Assembly: GCA_947579605.1 (NCBI GenBank)
Contig: OX388309.1
Location: forward strand, 33,276,237-33,340,236
Origin: Athripsodes cinereus
Lineage: Eukaryota; Arthropoda; Insecta; Trichoptera; Leptoceridae
Direction: 5' to 3'
DNA length: 64,000 nt
The notes beneath the pieces were generated by a model, which made no database searches, was not told the origin of the DNA, and saw only the letters and a program-made list of their open reading frames with translations. This document shows positions 1 through 11,300 of the stretch, in pieces. A program made the translations under genes and the position numbers. How positions within the stretch are numbered: position 1 is the stretch's first letter; each line of letters begins with the position of its first letter.

Positions 1-274
1 ATGTGTGGAACTGAACCGTCGATATGTCCTAAAAGCATATGGAAACATTGTTATATAGTATTGTTATATATGTATGAAAATGATGTAATAGTTCTTACAA
101 GACGAAAAGAAAAACATAAAAATATATTAATTTTGAACTTATATTATTAAAAATAAGAATGTACATACAATCATGTTGAGTGTATAACATGAAATTATTA
201 TTGTGTTGAATATATTGTTCACAATATAAAATGGATGTTGAATGTAGATGTCAGAAGATATAAAGTGAGAGATG

Positions 275-1863
275 TTAACGGTATGATTTCTGGTAGCGGG
301 CACGAGCACCTGGACCTCCAAACTTCTTGGGTTCACACCGTCTGGGATCAGCTACCAGCAGGGTTCTGTCGTACTGCACAAAGATGTCTCTGATTTCATT
401 CTTTGATGCTTCATCCACGTCTGAAATAAAAATATACAATTACATATAGTAACATACCGATGTTAACCATTGATTTCACAACGACTATATTAACAATATT
501 TCTAAATGTTCAGATATTAAACTCATCTCACTTCCTACACTGAGGATGCTCATATTCGGGATAAAAATATCATCACACAATTACATGACATATGCCTCAC
601 ATAGTATAACTGATATTACATAGCATTACATAATTATATCATCTTACACTTCTGATAGTATGCAACTAAAGCCTTGGAGATGGCTTGTCTGATGGCATAC
701 ACTTGGGAGACATGTCCTCCTCCATTGACTCGCACTCTGATGTCCACATTGGAGAACTTCTCCTTGCCTAGCAATAGCAAAGGCTCCTGCAGTTTGTATT
801 GAAGCAGCTTAGGCTCAATCATATCCAGAGGGCGGCCATTTACACGCAGGTTTCCCTTCCCTCTCTTGCAGTAGGCCACAGCTGTGGCAGTTTTCTAAAA
901 AAAAATGTTTTATACACTCAAAATGATTACATGAACACAAAACTACCCTCCAGTAAATATGCATTCTACACTAGACACAATATTAAAAATTTCAGAGTTC
1001 ACATGTACTTCTTATCACACCTCTTAACAAATAAGACTACATACATCTGTGTGAGAAAATATGAGTCGACTCATCCCCAAATCAAATTGACACAAATGTG
1101 TTGTGGGAAAAAAGAAAAAGTAAATGATTGCATGTTTCAATGAAGAACAAAGCTTCTATTTTCAGAATATTGTACCAATGTGCAGATTTTGTTTTGGCAT
1201 TCAGGTGAAATGAAGTTATTCCGTTCATCCTCTTTTCTTTTCACATAGAGAAAAGATTGGAACACATAAAATAATTGTAAATTTCCTAATATTTTTATAA
1301 CAGCCAACCATATCATTTGACATAACATAACAGAAACCTTTGCATCTGTTTTCTATTATTCAAATAGTTGTAAAGGATACAATTGATGATAAAACTTGTT
1401 AATACAATTCAGATTTTTACGGAATATATTATGTTTCACTGTTTATACGCATTTTCTTCAAAGCAACACTGTATTAGGTATCATAACCTCCAACATTAAT
1501 AAATTTACACAACAATTAAACTTCAAATGTCAACATACACTTGACACCGCCACGCAAGTATTTCAAAAACAAGTCAGTGATTTTTATTTTCTTCGGATGA
1601 AATGGCAAGGCTTTGATGGACACATAACACGATAGTGTACATGACATAAATGCCGTTTTTTCACAGTTCCACCACGTGGAGAATATAACATGACATTTAA
1701 CATACCTTTTTGCCGAAGACTTGCACGGCCTGTACTGGCTCACGTTTTGGCTGAAATAAAACGCAGATTTTTTAATACATTTCACATTTTGAAACAGATT
1801 TCAGCACAATCCTTGAATTATTTGCCGACCAGTTCAGAAACTTACCTTAGGAGCGGCGGACAT
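275..1863 (-). CDS. RpS16: 40S ribosomal protein S16, four coding exons
   Basis: Component of the small ribosomal subunit (uS9 family), whose C-terminal tail reaches into the decoding centre. Coding exons on the minus strand are 1846-1863, 1706-1750, 648-894 and 275-420, all bounded by GT-AG, totalling 456 nt (151 residues plus stop). The start is the ATG at 1863, giving MSAAPK; exon 2 carries the family motif VQAVQVFG, exon 3 the VNGRPL and [19 protein letters not shown] signatures, and exon 4 the diagnostic [14 protein letters not shown] terminus. Length matches the family (about 146-152). The first coding exon is only 18 nt, followed by a short second exon, so simple frame scanning misses both. 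No lesion is seen. The residue joining exons 3 and 4 is a split Tyr codon. No clear AATAAA was found downstream before the window edge. Confidence 0.97.
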
Positions 1864-1870
1864 CTTGAAC

Positions 1871-1879
1871 GGGAAAGAG
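1871..1879 (-). promoter_or_regulatory. Putative 5' TOP transcription start of RpS16
   Basis: On the minus strand the bases CTCTTTCCC lie 7 nt before the RpS16 ATG. An all-pyrimidine start of this kind is the terminal oligopyrimidine (TOP) motif of ribosomal-protein mRNAs. Seen: the pyrimidine run and its position. Inferred: that transcription starts there. Confidence 0.45.
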
Positions 1880-2929
1880 CATAGACACAAAACAATATAC
1901 GGTCGAGTTCTTTCTCATAGAAAAATGAGGAACGAAAAAATCCAAAAAAAAAATGTAAAGGGGCGTTCACATTTGTTCACTCCGGATGATCCTCCAAGAT
2001 GAAAAGGTGTGAACGGGCGTTTCATCAATAGTGATCACTAGCATGGATGTATATAGGTAGGTTACTCTATTAAGATCCATGATCACTAGCGATGACGGAG
2101 GAAAGAGATTACCACTCGTCAATTTTGATGAAAAGTCCTTTCACTGAAACGACCATAAACAAGTTTTATCGTATTATTTGTTTTATTCTCTATGAATTTG
2201 TATTGAACATCAGAATCGTGTGCAAAATTGTTATGCAGTCGAGAGCTATATTAATTTATTTTAAGTGTTATTTTTTCATTGTTGTTTGTTTATTAATTAT
2301 TTTTATACGAAAATACCTACGTCAAACTACAATCAACATGAGTGAGAGTGTTGACAATGGCAGTGAAAGCAAAGGATGAACAAACACTTTCGATGAACAT
2401 GTTTGACCCTGACACTCTGGATGACCATCTAAAGTGAAGCAATGTGAATGCTACAAACTTTAAAAATTACATCGATTTAAAAAAAATATGTCCATGCATT
2501 CTTAATTCAATTTATTTAAATGTCTTAATAAAAAATAATTAATGAGGTTTTCAATTACAGCATACATTTAATCATTTCCACGCATATTTAATTTTTAATG
2601 ACTGTTTTTTTTGTGACAAAGTCAAATGTAAAAAAGTTACTTTATACTTCAAAGTTTACATATACATAAAAGTACAAAAGTATTGTAAGTAACGTGTATT
2701 GAATTTTGTGGCATTTTGTTACATTTTATTCTCCTTCGGATAACTAAGAATAAATAAAACTTTATGACATTTGAAATTTATATTCATTAAGTTGGAATTA
2801 TAAATGGATTTGTGAGTTTATAATGATGAAAAGGAAATAACAAATAAATATAATCTATCCTGTCTTATTATCTCTTTGGGTTAACAGTTTAAACAGAGAC
2901 ATCTTTCTGTAGCGTGAAGTAATAATTTG
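1880..2929. other. Intergenic stretch, no supported gene
   Basis: AT-rich DNA upstream of RpS16. The open frame at 2092-2379 (plus) is hydrophobic and low-complexity and matches nothing I recognise. Imperfect inverted copies of a GTGATCACTAGC-like word occur near 2030-2050 and 2075-2090 and may be a short inverted-repeat relic. Confidence 0.4.
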
Positions 2930-3289
2930 AATTGGGTTTGCGCCAATGATTGAATCCTTGTTTGATTGCGTAGAACCGTAGATGACAGTGAATCATACGC
3001 GTCGTACTGTTTGGTTGTGAACTATGCGAGAGTGTTTTGAAGCGGGAAATTATAATATTGTTTGTTCATAAGTCGCGGCGGCATATTCAAGATAGCTCGC
3101 GTTGTAGTTGTGTGAAACATACTGTAAATTGAATTAGTCGTGTGTGTTTTGTGAACTCATTATACTTAGATCGTGAAATATTGTTTTTGATTTAAATTTT
3201 ATTGATGTTATGTGATATAAATACTATCAAGTTTTTGATTGCCAAAAGAAAGTGATAACATATATTTGGAACATTACTAAGAAAACGCG
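2930..3289 (+). other. Candidate noncoding first exon and promoter, possibly of inscuteable
   Basis: This stretch is visibly richer in G, C and CpG (words such as CGCGTCG and GTCGCGGCGGC near 3000-3090) than the surrounding DNA. It ends in a strong splice donor, AAACGCG|GTGAGTAT, with the last exon base at 3289. It has no long open frame. It lies divergent to RpS16, about 1.1 kb from its start. The first downstream plus-strand coding exon with a good acceptor and an ATG just inside it is insc exon 1 (acceptor 46929-46930, ATG 46934). I infer a 5' UTR exon joined over about 43.6 kb. The exon's left edge is arbitrary. It could belong to another transcript or be no exon at all. Confidence 0.35.
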
Positions 3290-4029
3290 GTGAGTATCTT
3301 TATTTTCATAATTTTTACATTACACTCATAATCAATCACATTACAAAAAAAAATGTATTCAAATAATATATCAAATATTATTTACATGCACACAAGTAGT
3401 TTAACTATTTCATATTAGGTAATCTATAAACGCCACAATCCTTTAACCATCTTTAAATGATATTTACACCATTTTCTTATAAGATTTAGGTACCTACTTT
3501 AATATGGATTAGATATTTTAATTGAATGTGGTGCTACTAATAATATTTGTTTGCGTTTTTATTTTACTAATACATTGTCTTCAAAAACAATATTATTATG
3601 TTATAAATATATTTTTATCGAGGATCTATATGCTAGGTACGTAGAACCTAGTACTTATTATAAACATGGATTTAGTTTCTAATTTTTATTAATTTTTTTA
3701 CATAAAGACATTAAGACATACCTAATATAGATTTAGTTGTATAATATCAAAAAATAGCAAATAAAAACATAACATATATTATCCAAGAAATATGATTACG
3801 AGTAGATGCATGTGTTATACCTACCCGATTTACCAGATAATACCAACAGTCCAAATATATAATCCATGGCTATAAAATTATTTTTTAGTATGTATTTTAA
3901 GTAAGTGAAGTTGTGCAAAACGTATTAAAATCATACAAGTGCTGAAGACGTTTTGAGTTTACATGGGTTAGCCAACTACTTATATGGACCATCGTGTACT
4001 GCTGAAAAAACTTTTCAAAAATAAAAATA

Positions 4030-4080
4030 TTTTACATCTCAAATTCAGCGATGAGGTTTATGCCACCCACCCGTCGAGAT
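4030..4080 (+). repeat. Fragment of the dispersed SINE-like family
   Basis: Carries the family core TTCAGCGATGAGG followed by a GCCACCCA-type word, as in copies near 23050, 32890, 46800 and 59450 and, reversed, 54030 and 51620. Only the core is recognisable here. Confidence 0.55.
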
Positions 4081-4242
4081 TTTGTGCAAGGTATTTTTTC
4101 AAACTCTTAAGTGGCTTTATAAGTAATCCAATGATACTGAGTAGGTACAATCATCTCGACAGCATGTATTATACTGCTTTACCCACCAGATAGCAGAACA
4201 AACATAATTATGTACCTAATACTAAATTCTCCTGTCAGCAAA

Positions 4243-4367
4243 GCTATACAATTCAAATTCAAATATCTTTATTCAAATAAAATTTACAATTTAATAATAT
4301 TACAAATACACACCTTATTACTAATAAAACACATTTATTTGACCATCAAAATTGAGCAGTGCTCGTG
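4243..4367. repeat. Dispersed repeat shared with 57838-57960
   Basis: About 120 bases align with 57838-57960: both run ATTCAAAT, a TTTATT-containing stretch, AAATAAAATTTACAATT, a CACCTTATTACTA word, and end CAAAATTGAGCAGTGCTCGT. The layout resembles the reverse complement of a retroposon 3' tail. Family not identified. Confidence 0.7.
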
Positions 4368-4976
4368 CTTTTACAATTATTTAATTATTTGAATGTTCAC
4401 GTTGATATTTCAACATAACATGCTTATGACTTTATCGCCGGGATAGAGACTCTCCTTTGATTCTGTTTTTTTTTTCTTTTCGATGATGTAAGCCAGTATG
4501 AAAACGTAACGTATTAGGTATTATTATATACATTTTCTAGCAATAAGTCTAATCGTTATTTAAATTGAGGTATGATGCATAGGTAGGTAAAAAGTCTATA
4601 GACTATAAGTAGGTACCGCCACTGATAGGTAGATATATGTAAGTGATGAGAAATAGGTATGTGAAGATGCATCCACTAAATAAATTATATGTAAATACAT
4701 TGTACCTATTAATCATATATTATATTATCAGATCACACACGCCTAGGTATACCTATATGTGTGTGTGTAGATATAGTAGGTAGGTACCTAGATATATGAA
4801 ATGAGATGGTCACGAATCAGAACAGCTCAATATACGTATATGCTTCCAATGAAATCTAATTATTATTATCATTATTATGTTTTCTAAAGTTGTCGATTAC
4901 TAAAACGTACCTTTGTTTATGTAGTACCTAGGTAGGTACCTCCACATTGCCTATTTGTACAAGTACATATACCTAT

Positions 4977-7314
4977 TGTGATGATCCTACCTATTTTAAA
5001 CCATTCTAAGCTCCGAATTTGCAACATCCTAGCTTCTAAACTATACCTACTGTAATAATTGATTCCCAAACTAGAAGTGACAACCCTATTCAGCTAGCTA
5101 AGAATTGTATGAATTTTCGCATTGTTGCAAATATACGTACGAAATATCGCATTCCTAATAGAATTAATTAACGAATTTTGGCCTTTCGTGATCGTCTCGA
5201 TTTATCTATTAACTATTTTCATAGATTTGGACCCAGTACGTTGTGTTTTGACGATAATTGTACCTACGTTGTGTATTTTTAAAAACGCAAAATAAGTCAC
5301 CTGAAATATACATTTCAATAATCAAAAAGAACAACAAAATCACAAAATCAGTAAAACAATTTAAACATGAATTATGATACATATTAACTCTGAGATCAAC
5401 TTTGACGTCAGATCACTTACCTTGAGATACTGTAAAATAACATAATAAAAGTAGTGCACAGTAAGACATAAAATACAACTTAACAATCATTATAACATAA
5501 AATTCAAATAATATTATTCTATATCATTACGAGAATGTTGTATGGTAACTGGTTGCCGATCTATGTCCCTACATAAGATAACCATTTCATAGTTTCTATA
5601 GCCGATGTATGTACATATGTTCTACAACATACCTACTAATTCATTGCGTCGTAAAGGACAGTGGCGCACCCAAAAACATAACTTTATTACTTTTAAATAT
5701 TAATTAAATTTCAACACGATTGCTTTGGCATCATTTTCGGAGACTATAACTACTGGTTGTTAATGCATGGAAAGCATGCTGTGTCCATGCTGAAGGAGCG
5801 CCGCCTCCGCTCCCTCACGTCTCAAACTGTCCCATGCCGCATTTTGAGCCCGTGTGCACTAATCTACACCCCGAATATATAAAATAATATATAATATGTA
5901 TACTCATTTGAACATGCAGCTATATATAATAAGAATAATTATAAATATATGTTAAGAAGCTTTGTCTTGGACCCTGGCGGGAAACGGGGCAAGACCAGTA
6001 TTGACCCTTGTCTCGAAAGCTGAATCGAAGAGAGGGGAGCAGGGCTTGCTAACGGTACACCTACATTTCGAAGCAGGATTAGGACTGGAATTGTTAGTAT
6101 ATAGTATATGTTTCTACAAAGTACATAATACGTCTCGTGCATAATTGTATAATAATAATGATAAATATGTGGTTACGAATAGATCAAACCCACACTATAG
6201 ACACAAGGTAGCTAGTCTAGTGTCGATAGGCAGAAGGGATCCATATCCATAAGGTAATCTCGACAAGATTTAGCTATAAAAGACTACATATTTATGGTGA
6301 GGTGAATTTAGGTATCATGTAAGTCAAATAAAAATATATTAAGACCAATAAATACATAAATATTACTTATGATTAGTGTCATGCAAAATATCAAATTTGT
6401 TCCTTCCATGATATCGCAGCAATTACAGCATGTTGAATAAGTAGAAAAATCCAGTAAGTTCGTAGAATACAAATGACATTCGATGATAAAATATGTAATT
6501 AAATTAATAATCAAATAATATCCTTCTCAACATATAACTCCTCTTCAAACTGTATACTCCATCGTTATGGTAAAGTAAATTAAATAAAAGTATAATATTG
6601 GGTAGAGCGGTGCGCCACTGTTATTAGTCTAGTTCTAGATGTGTCGGACCGCGCTATATAAAATCAGCCACAGGTACATACATACATACAATAATACTGA
6701 AAATAAATGTACATATAACACATAATTCCTTCGTTTTCAAAATCCGTAAAATAATAAATCCTTGAGTACAAATATTGCCTTGTAGACAACAGACATCCTG
6801 AGAGTATCCTAACACCTAGATATAAATAATAAATTAATAATATTAAAAGAAAATCTTATCTTAGACAGCTGGCAGCATCACGGATTTTAAATGCTAATTA
6901 AAAGTAATTTAGGATGATCTTTATATATTCCCAATTGTGGAAATATCACTAAAAAATAATGTACTAACTACTACGACGGTGGGTAAATAAAAATATTAAA
7001 ATATGTCGAGTTCAAACACAGAGATTAATATATGATTGAGTCCCACCTCTCCTAGGCTCAAAACTAAACTGCCAAGAGTAATAGGTACTCTGTCTTCAGA
7101 CCCTGAAAATGTCGACCCAAAGCAACAAAAAAAAACTACATCCATCTCTTCCTGACACACACCGAAATATATCTGTATCTGTCCCCTACATAGATAGTTG
7201 TGTTCAACAACCACTTGAGATTGCCTCATTCCCAAATTAATTACCTACTACAAATATACGATCTAGGTATATAAAAATAATATTTACAATCTTGTATATA
7301 TTCATTTCATCACA
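4977..7314 (-). repeat. 3' LTR (2,338 bp) of the gypsy-type element
   Basis: Direct repeat of 15587-17924 at an offset of 10,610. It starts TGTGATGATCC and ends TTTCATCACA, giving 8-bp terminal inverted repeats with the TG...CA ends typical of LTRs. It is unusually long and contains the inverted-repeat insert at 5659-6620. Confidence 0.97.
5659..6620. mobile_element. Inverted-repeat element nested inside the LTR (copy at 16269-17230)
   Basis: A perfect 12-bp inverted repeat, CAGTGGCGCACC at 5659 and GGTGCGCCACTG ending at 6620, brackets 962 bp inside the LTR. CAGTGGCG termini match those of the short elements at 48466-48905 and 42058-42631, a style found in hAT-type nonautonomous elements. 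The same bracket occurs in the other LTR at 16269-17230. No 8-bp target duplication is evident, so an ancient insertion that became part of the LTR is inferred. Confidence 0.55.
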
Positions 7315-7324
7315 CCCCCCCCTT
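7315..7324 (-). other. Polypurine tract
   Basis: On the minus strand AAGGGGGGGG lies directly against the 3' LTR start TGTGATGA. This is the expected position and composition of the plus-strand DNA primer of an LTR retroelement. Confidence 0.85.
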
Positions 7325-8330
7325 GTGATCATGCTGAAGACAAAATGGATGAGGCATTATCTCACAAACAATTTTTTTTTATTTTCTAATTATTTTTCAT
7401 TTCTTTTTCTACATCCTGGATACACCACTGTTCGAATCTATGAACAGGTAGATGTGTTGATGCACACTGTAGGCGATGACTACCTACTAACCCTATAATA
7501 GCGATTAACACGTCTCAAGTGCCTACCTTAAATATATAATCATAATAACTATTCCACGCTTTACGTCACCCCCAAGTCACAAATATTTACTATTATTTTT
7601 AAGTGTTCATTTTACAAATATAAATAAACAGATGAGTTCAATAATCCAGAAAACATACATAACCATCGATATACAAACCGTTGAACACATTACATAATAG
7701 GTATGCATAGCTTCTATACAAGCCTACAGGTTACTTAATAGTTAAACAATAATAGTAGTAATAATAAGGAACTTTATTTCAATGAATGTCTGGTTTACAA
7801 ATTATTTATATTCTTACATCGATTTGGAAATAGGTTACAATATAGGATACATAACGTCTCCTGGTTTTATAAAATATTTCAAGCCCTATATTGAAATTCA
7901 CCTAAATATGCTTAGTACCTTTATAAACATTGTTTCTACCACAATATAAATAAGTTTAATAGTGTTTTTTTTTTTTTTTTCAAATACAATTTAGTGAAAC
8001 AACTAAAATAATAATAGCGCCCCCGACCTCGCGCTATTGGATGGCCTTCAACCAAGTGTTTACTGAAGCCTCTCTTACAATTTTCTCATTTCGCGGAACT
8101 TATTATAATACTAGATAATGTTACGTTTAGTCTTATAAGCAAATACAAAATTAATTATACCATATCTTATTTTTTTTTTTTTTTTTCTTTTACAACTACC
8201 AAACTTTAATGCTTTATGTTATTCATAATAAGACATATAACTTATCTCTAGTAAACAATCCTCATTAATTCTAACACAGGAAAAGTAATGCACAAGGATT
8301 TGTTGTGCTTACAAGTAATTTACACTAATT
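7325..8330 (-). other. 3' untranslated part of the gypsy-type element
   Basis: About 1 kb between the pol stop and the polypurine tract, with several long A/T homopolymer runs (near 7966-7980 and 8169-8186). No envelope-like frame with signal peptide or membrane span is seen on the minus strand. Confidence 0.7.
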
Positions 8331-11300
8331 CTATTCCCTTATAAAATATCTTCCTAAGTACATGGGGCTATATGTGCCCTTTATCAATCCATCTTCGTTC
8401 ACTAAAGTATAGGCATTCGCAAAAGGAATCGCTCCCACAGTGTATGGTCCATCCCATATAAGCCCGAATTTACTAGTCTCCTTGTTGATCAAACTAGAAC
8501 GAGTAAATGTCCTAACCTTGACCAAATCTCCTATTTTATAATTTTGTAACCTCCATTTCTTGTCAAACCTAGCCTTCCTCTCATTGGCACTTTTTTTCAA
8601 ATTATCCTTTACCTTCTCTCTTATAATATTTATCTCCAAAGGCTCATGACGGACGCCAGTGATATTGTCTAAGGACAATGTAGGAGGTTTGGCAAAGAGT
8701 ACTTCATTTGGTGTGAATTTAGTACTACAATGTACAGTATCATTGTAGGTTTCCTCTATAGTTTCTACATATTTCGCCCAAGAAGAATGTTTAGGATGCG
8801 CATATATTCTCAACATTCTACCAAGTTCTTTGTTAACTCTTTCTGTGCCATTAGGTCCGGGGTTGTACAAAGAAGTATGTAAAATAGTTATCCCTAGGCT
8901 GTTCATGCTTCCAATCCAATCATACGACGTAAATTGTCGAGCATTGTCTGTAAGTAATTTGTCTATCTTTACAATTTGACCGAACTCCCTTACACATTCA
9001 ACCATACTCGCGCCTTCAGCAACCCCAAGTTTGAAAAGTTTGATATATTTACTAAATGCATCTTGTATTACGAATAAATACTTATATCGTAATAAACCAC
9101 TTGCAGGTAATGGTCCGAATACATCTGCTAATACTATCTCTCCTATATATGAGGGTAACAATGATTTGCCTGGCCCACGTTCCTCGTACTTTTTGTGTTT
9201 CGATAGTTGACACATCCTACACGATTTGACAAAATTCCTGATGTCAACGCTCATTTTGGGCCAAAAATACCTTCTTTTCACAGCAGCCCACGTCTTTAAT
9301 CCTCCTACGTGACCTTGTTCCTCATGTACATATCTTATTAATTCACTGTGTATTTTCGTCGGGATACCAATTACTGCAGGCCCCTTCTCCGGTGTATACC
9401 ATAAAATATCTCCCTCTCTTTTATAATTTCCCACATATTTATATAACATTTTGGAAAAAGGTCCACAAGTCCCATTTATATAATCGAACACTTCACATAG
9501 GAAGGGGTCCTCACGTTGCAGATAATTTATGTTTTTCAAATCTTTCCTTATCCTGTTTACGTCCTCTACAATGAATCCAGCAATTTCCGGACAAAAAGTT
9601 TTTTCATCTTGTACCATTGTTGCATCATGAGAATATCTAGAAATAATATCTACACCTATATTTTCTTTCCCTTTAATATATTCGATTTTATAATCAAATT
9701 GATTTAAGTACAATATCCACCGGGTCACCCGGCCACTATACAACTTCCAGCTTTTGAGAAATTGAAGAGAATGATGATCTGTTCTTATTATTAGTTGCAC
9801 ACCCCTCAAATATGTTTCAAATTTTTTCAATGAATATATAACAGCGAACATCTCTTGTTCCGATACACTCCATTTTCTCTCTGCGTCATTCAATCCTTTA
9901 CTAACAAAACCAATTACATAGTGTTCACCATCGTCATCTAATTGAAAAAGCTCACCGCCAATTCCATAGCTTGAGCTATCCGTCTGAAGATAATATTGTT
10001 TTCCCGGGTCATGATGGTGTAGCATAACAGCAGTGAGAAATCCATTTTTACACTGTTCAAAAGCTTCAGCCTCTACTGTTGTCCACCTCCACTTGACATT
10101 TTTCTTTAGCAACTCACATAGAGGTTTGACTGTACCCGAATGATTTTTCGCAAAGCGTCCGTAAAAATTACACAACCCGAGGAAAGCACGCAGTTCTTTA
10201 ACTTTCTTTGGGGTTGGAAATTTTTTTATTGCTGCAACTTTATCAGGATCCATGCTTACTCCTCGAGGACTAATAATATGTCCTAAAAATTTCACACTTA
10301 CACTGAAAAATTGACATTTCATAAGACTGCAAGTCATACCTGCTATACGTAGTTTTTCCAATACCTGTTTTATGTGGTTTAAGTGTACTTCTATATTTCC
10401 TCTAAACGCAATAACCAAATCATCCATATAATTAATACAAAATTCACGCACCTCCGGTCCCAACACAATATCCATTGCACGGCAAAACCCGGCAACAGAA
10501 GTTTTCAATCCCTGTGGCAAGACTTTATATACAAAAGATCTTCCATCAAAAATAAAGCCAGTATATTTTCTACTATCTTCTTCTAAAGGAATTTGATAAT
10601 ATGCGTTGTTTAAATCCAATGTGGAGATATATTTTACACCGTGAAATTTCTGTAAGATTTCCGAGATTAAAGGTGGTTTTTCAATATCCGAGCACATTCT
10701 AGTATTCAATTCTCTGGCATCCAAAAGTATACGCACTGTATTGTCCTTTTTCAAGGTGTAAGTTAAAGGACTAGCGTACGAAGTGGTGGCCCTTTCTATT
10801 ATTCCTAGTTGTTCCATTTCACATAATCTTTCGTATACTTTATTTCTATAAGACATTGGTATTGGGTATGAATTTCTTACTACAGGTTTTTCATCCAACA
10901 GTGTAATCTTATGTTTATATAGGTTAGTGAGCCCCGGATACGTGGAAAATACATCCCTGTACTCAACCAATGCGTGATAAATCATCGCCTTGAGTCGTTC
11001 GGTTTCATTCATCAAATTGACATATTCACGTATTTCAATATCCGTTATACAAGACCTATTTACTACTTTGTCCCTCGTATCAGTCACTAATGTATTTATG
11101 TGTATACCGGAATTTTGTGTAGGAATCGAATATCTAATTTCATTGTAGACAAAATCTAGTCTACCTGGATACGTACAGCTAATCACTCCTTGATGTTCTT
11201 GTAACCAGTCATAACCTATCAACATCTGACGTATTAATTTCGGAACAATTAAACATGGGACATTTATAGTTACGTCTTCTAGTTCGAGTGGAACTAAAGC

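Larger units (their letters stand above)
3290..4972. other. AT-rich intron-like DNA, no gene seen
   Basis: Contains many copies of the short palindromic words TAGGTACC and GGTAGGTACCTA, a SINE-core fragment near 4030-4080 and a shared LINE-tail-like repeat at 4243-4367. No coding frame is supported. Confidence 0.5.

Noticed and set aside
2092..2379. 95-codon plus-strand frame near the RpS16 promoter
   Set aside because: Composition is AT-driven, no motif and no splice or promoter context.
7315..8330. Search for an envelope gene after pol
   Set aside because: No minus-strand frame of useful length; the element is not supported as an errantivirus.
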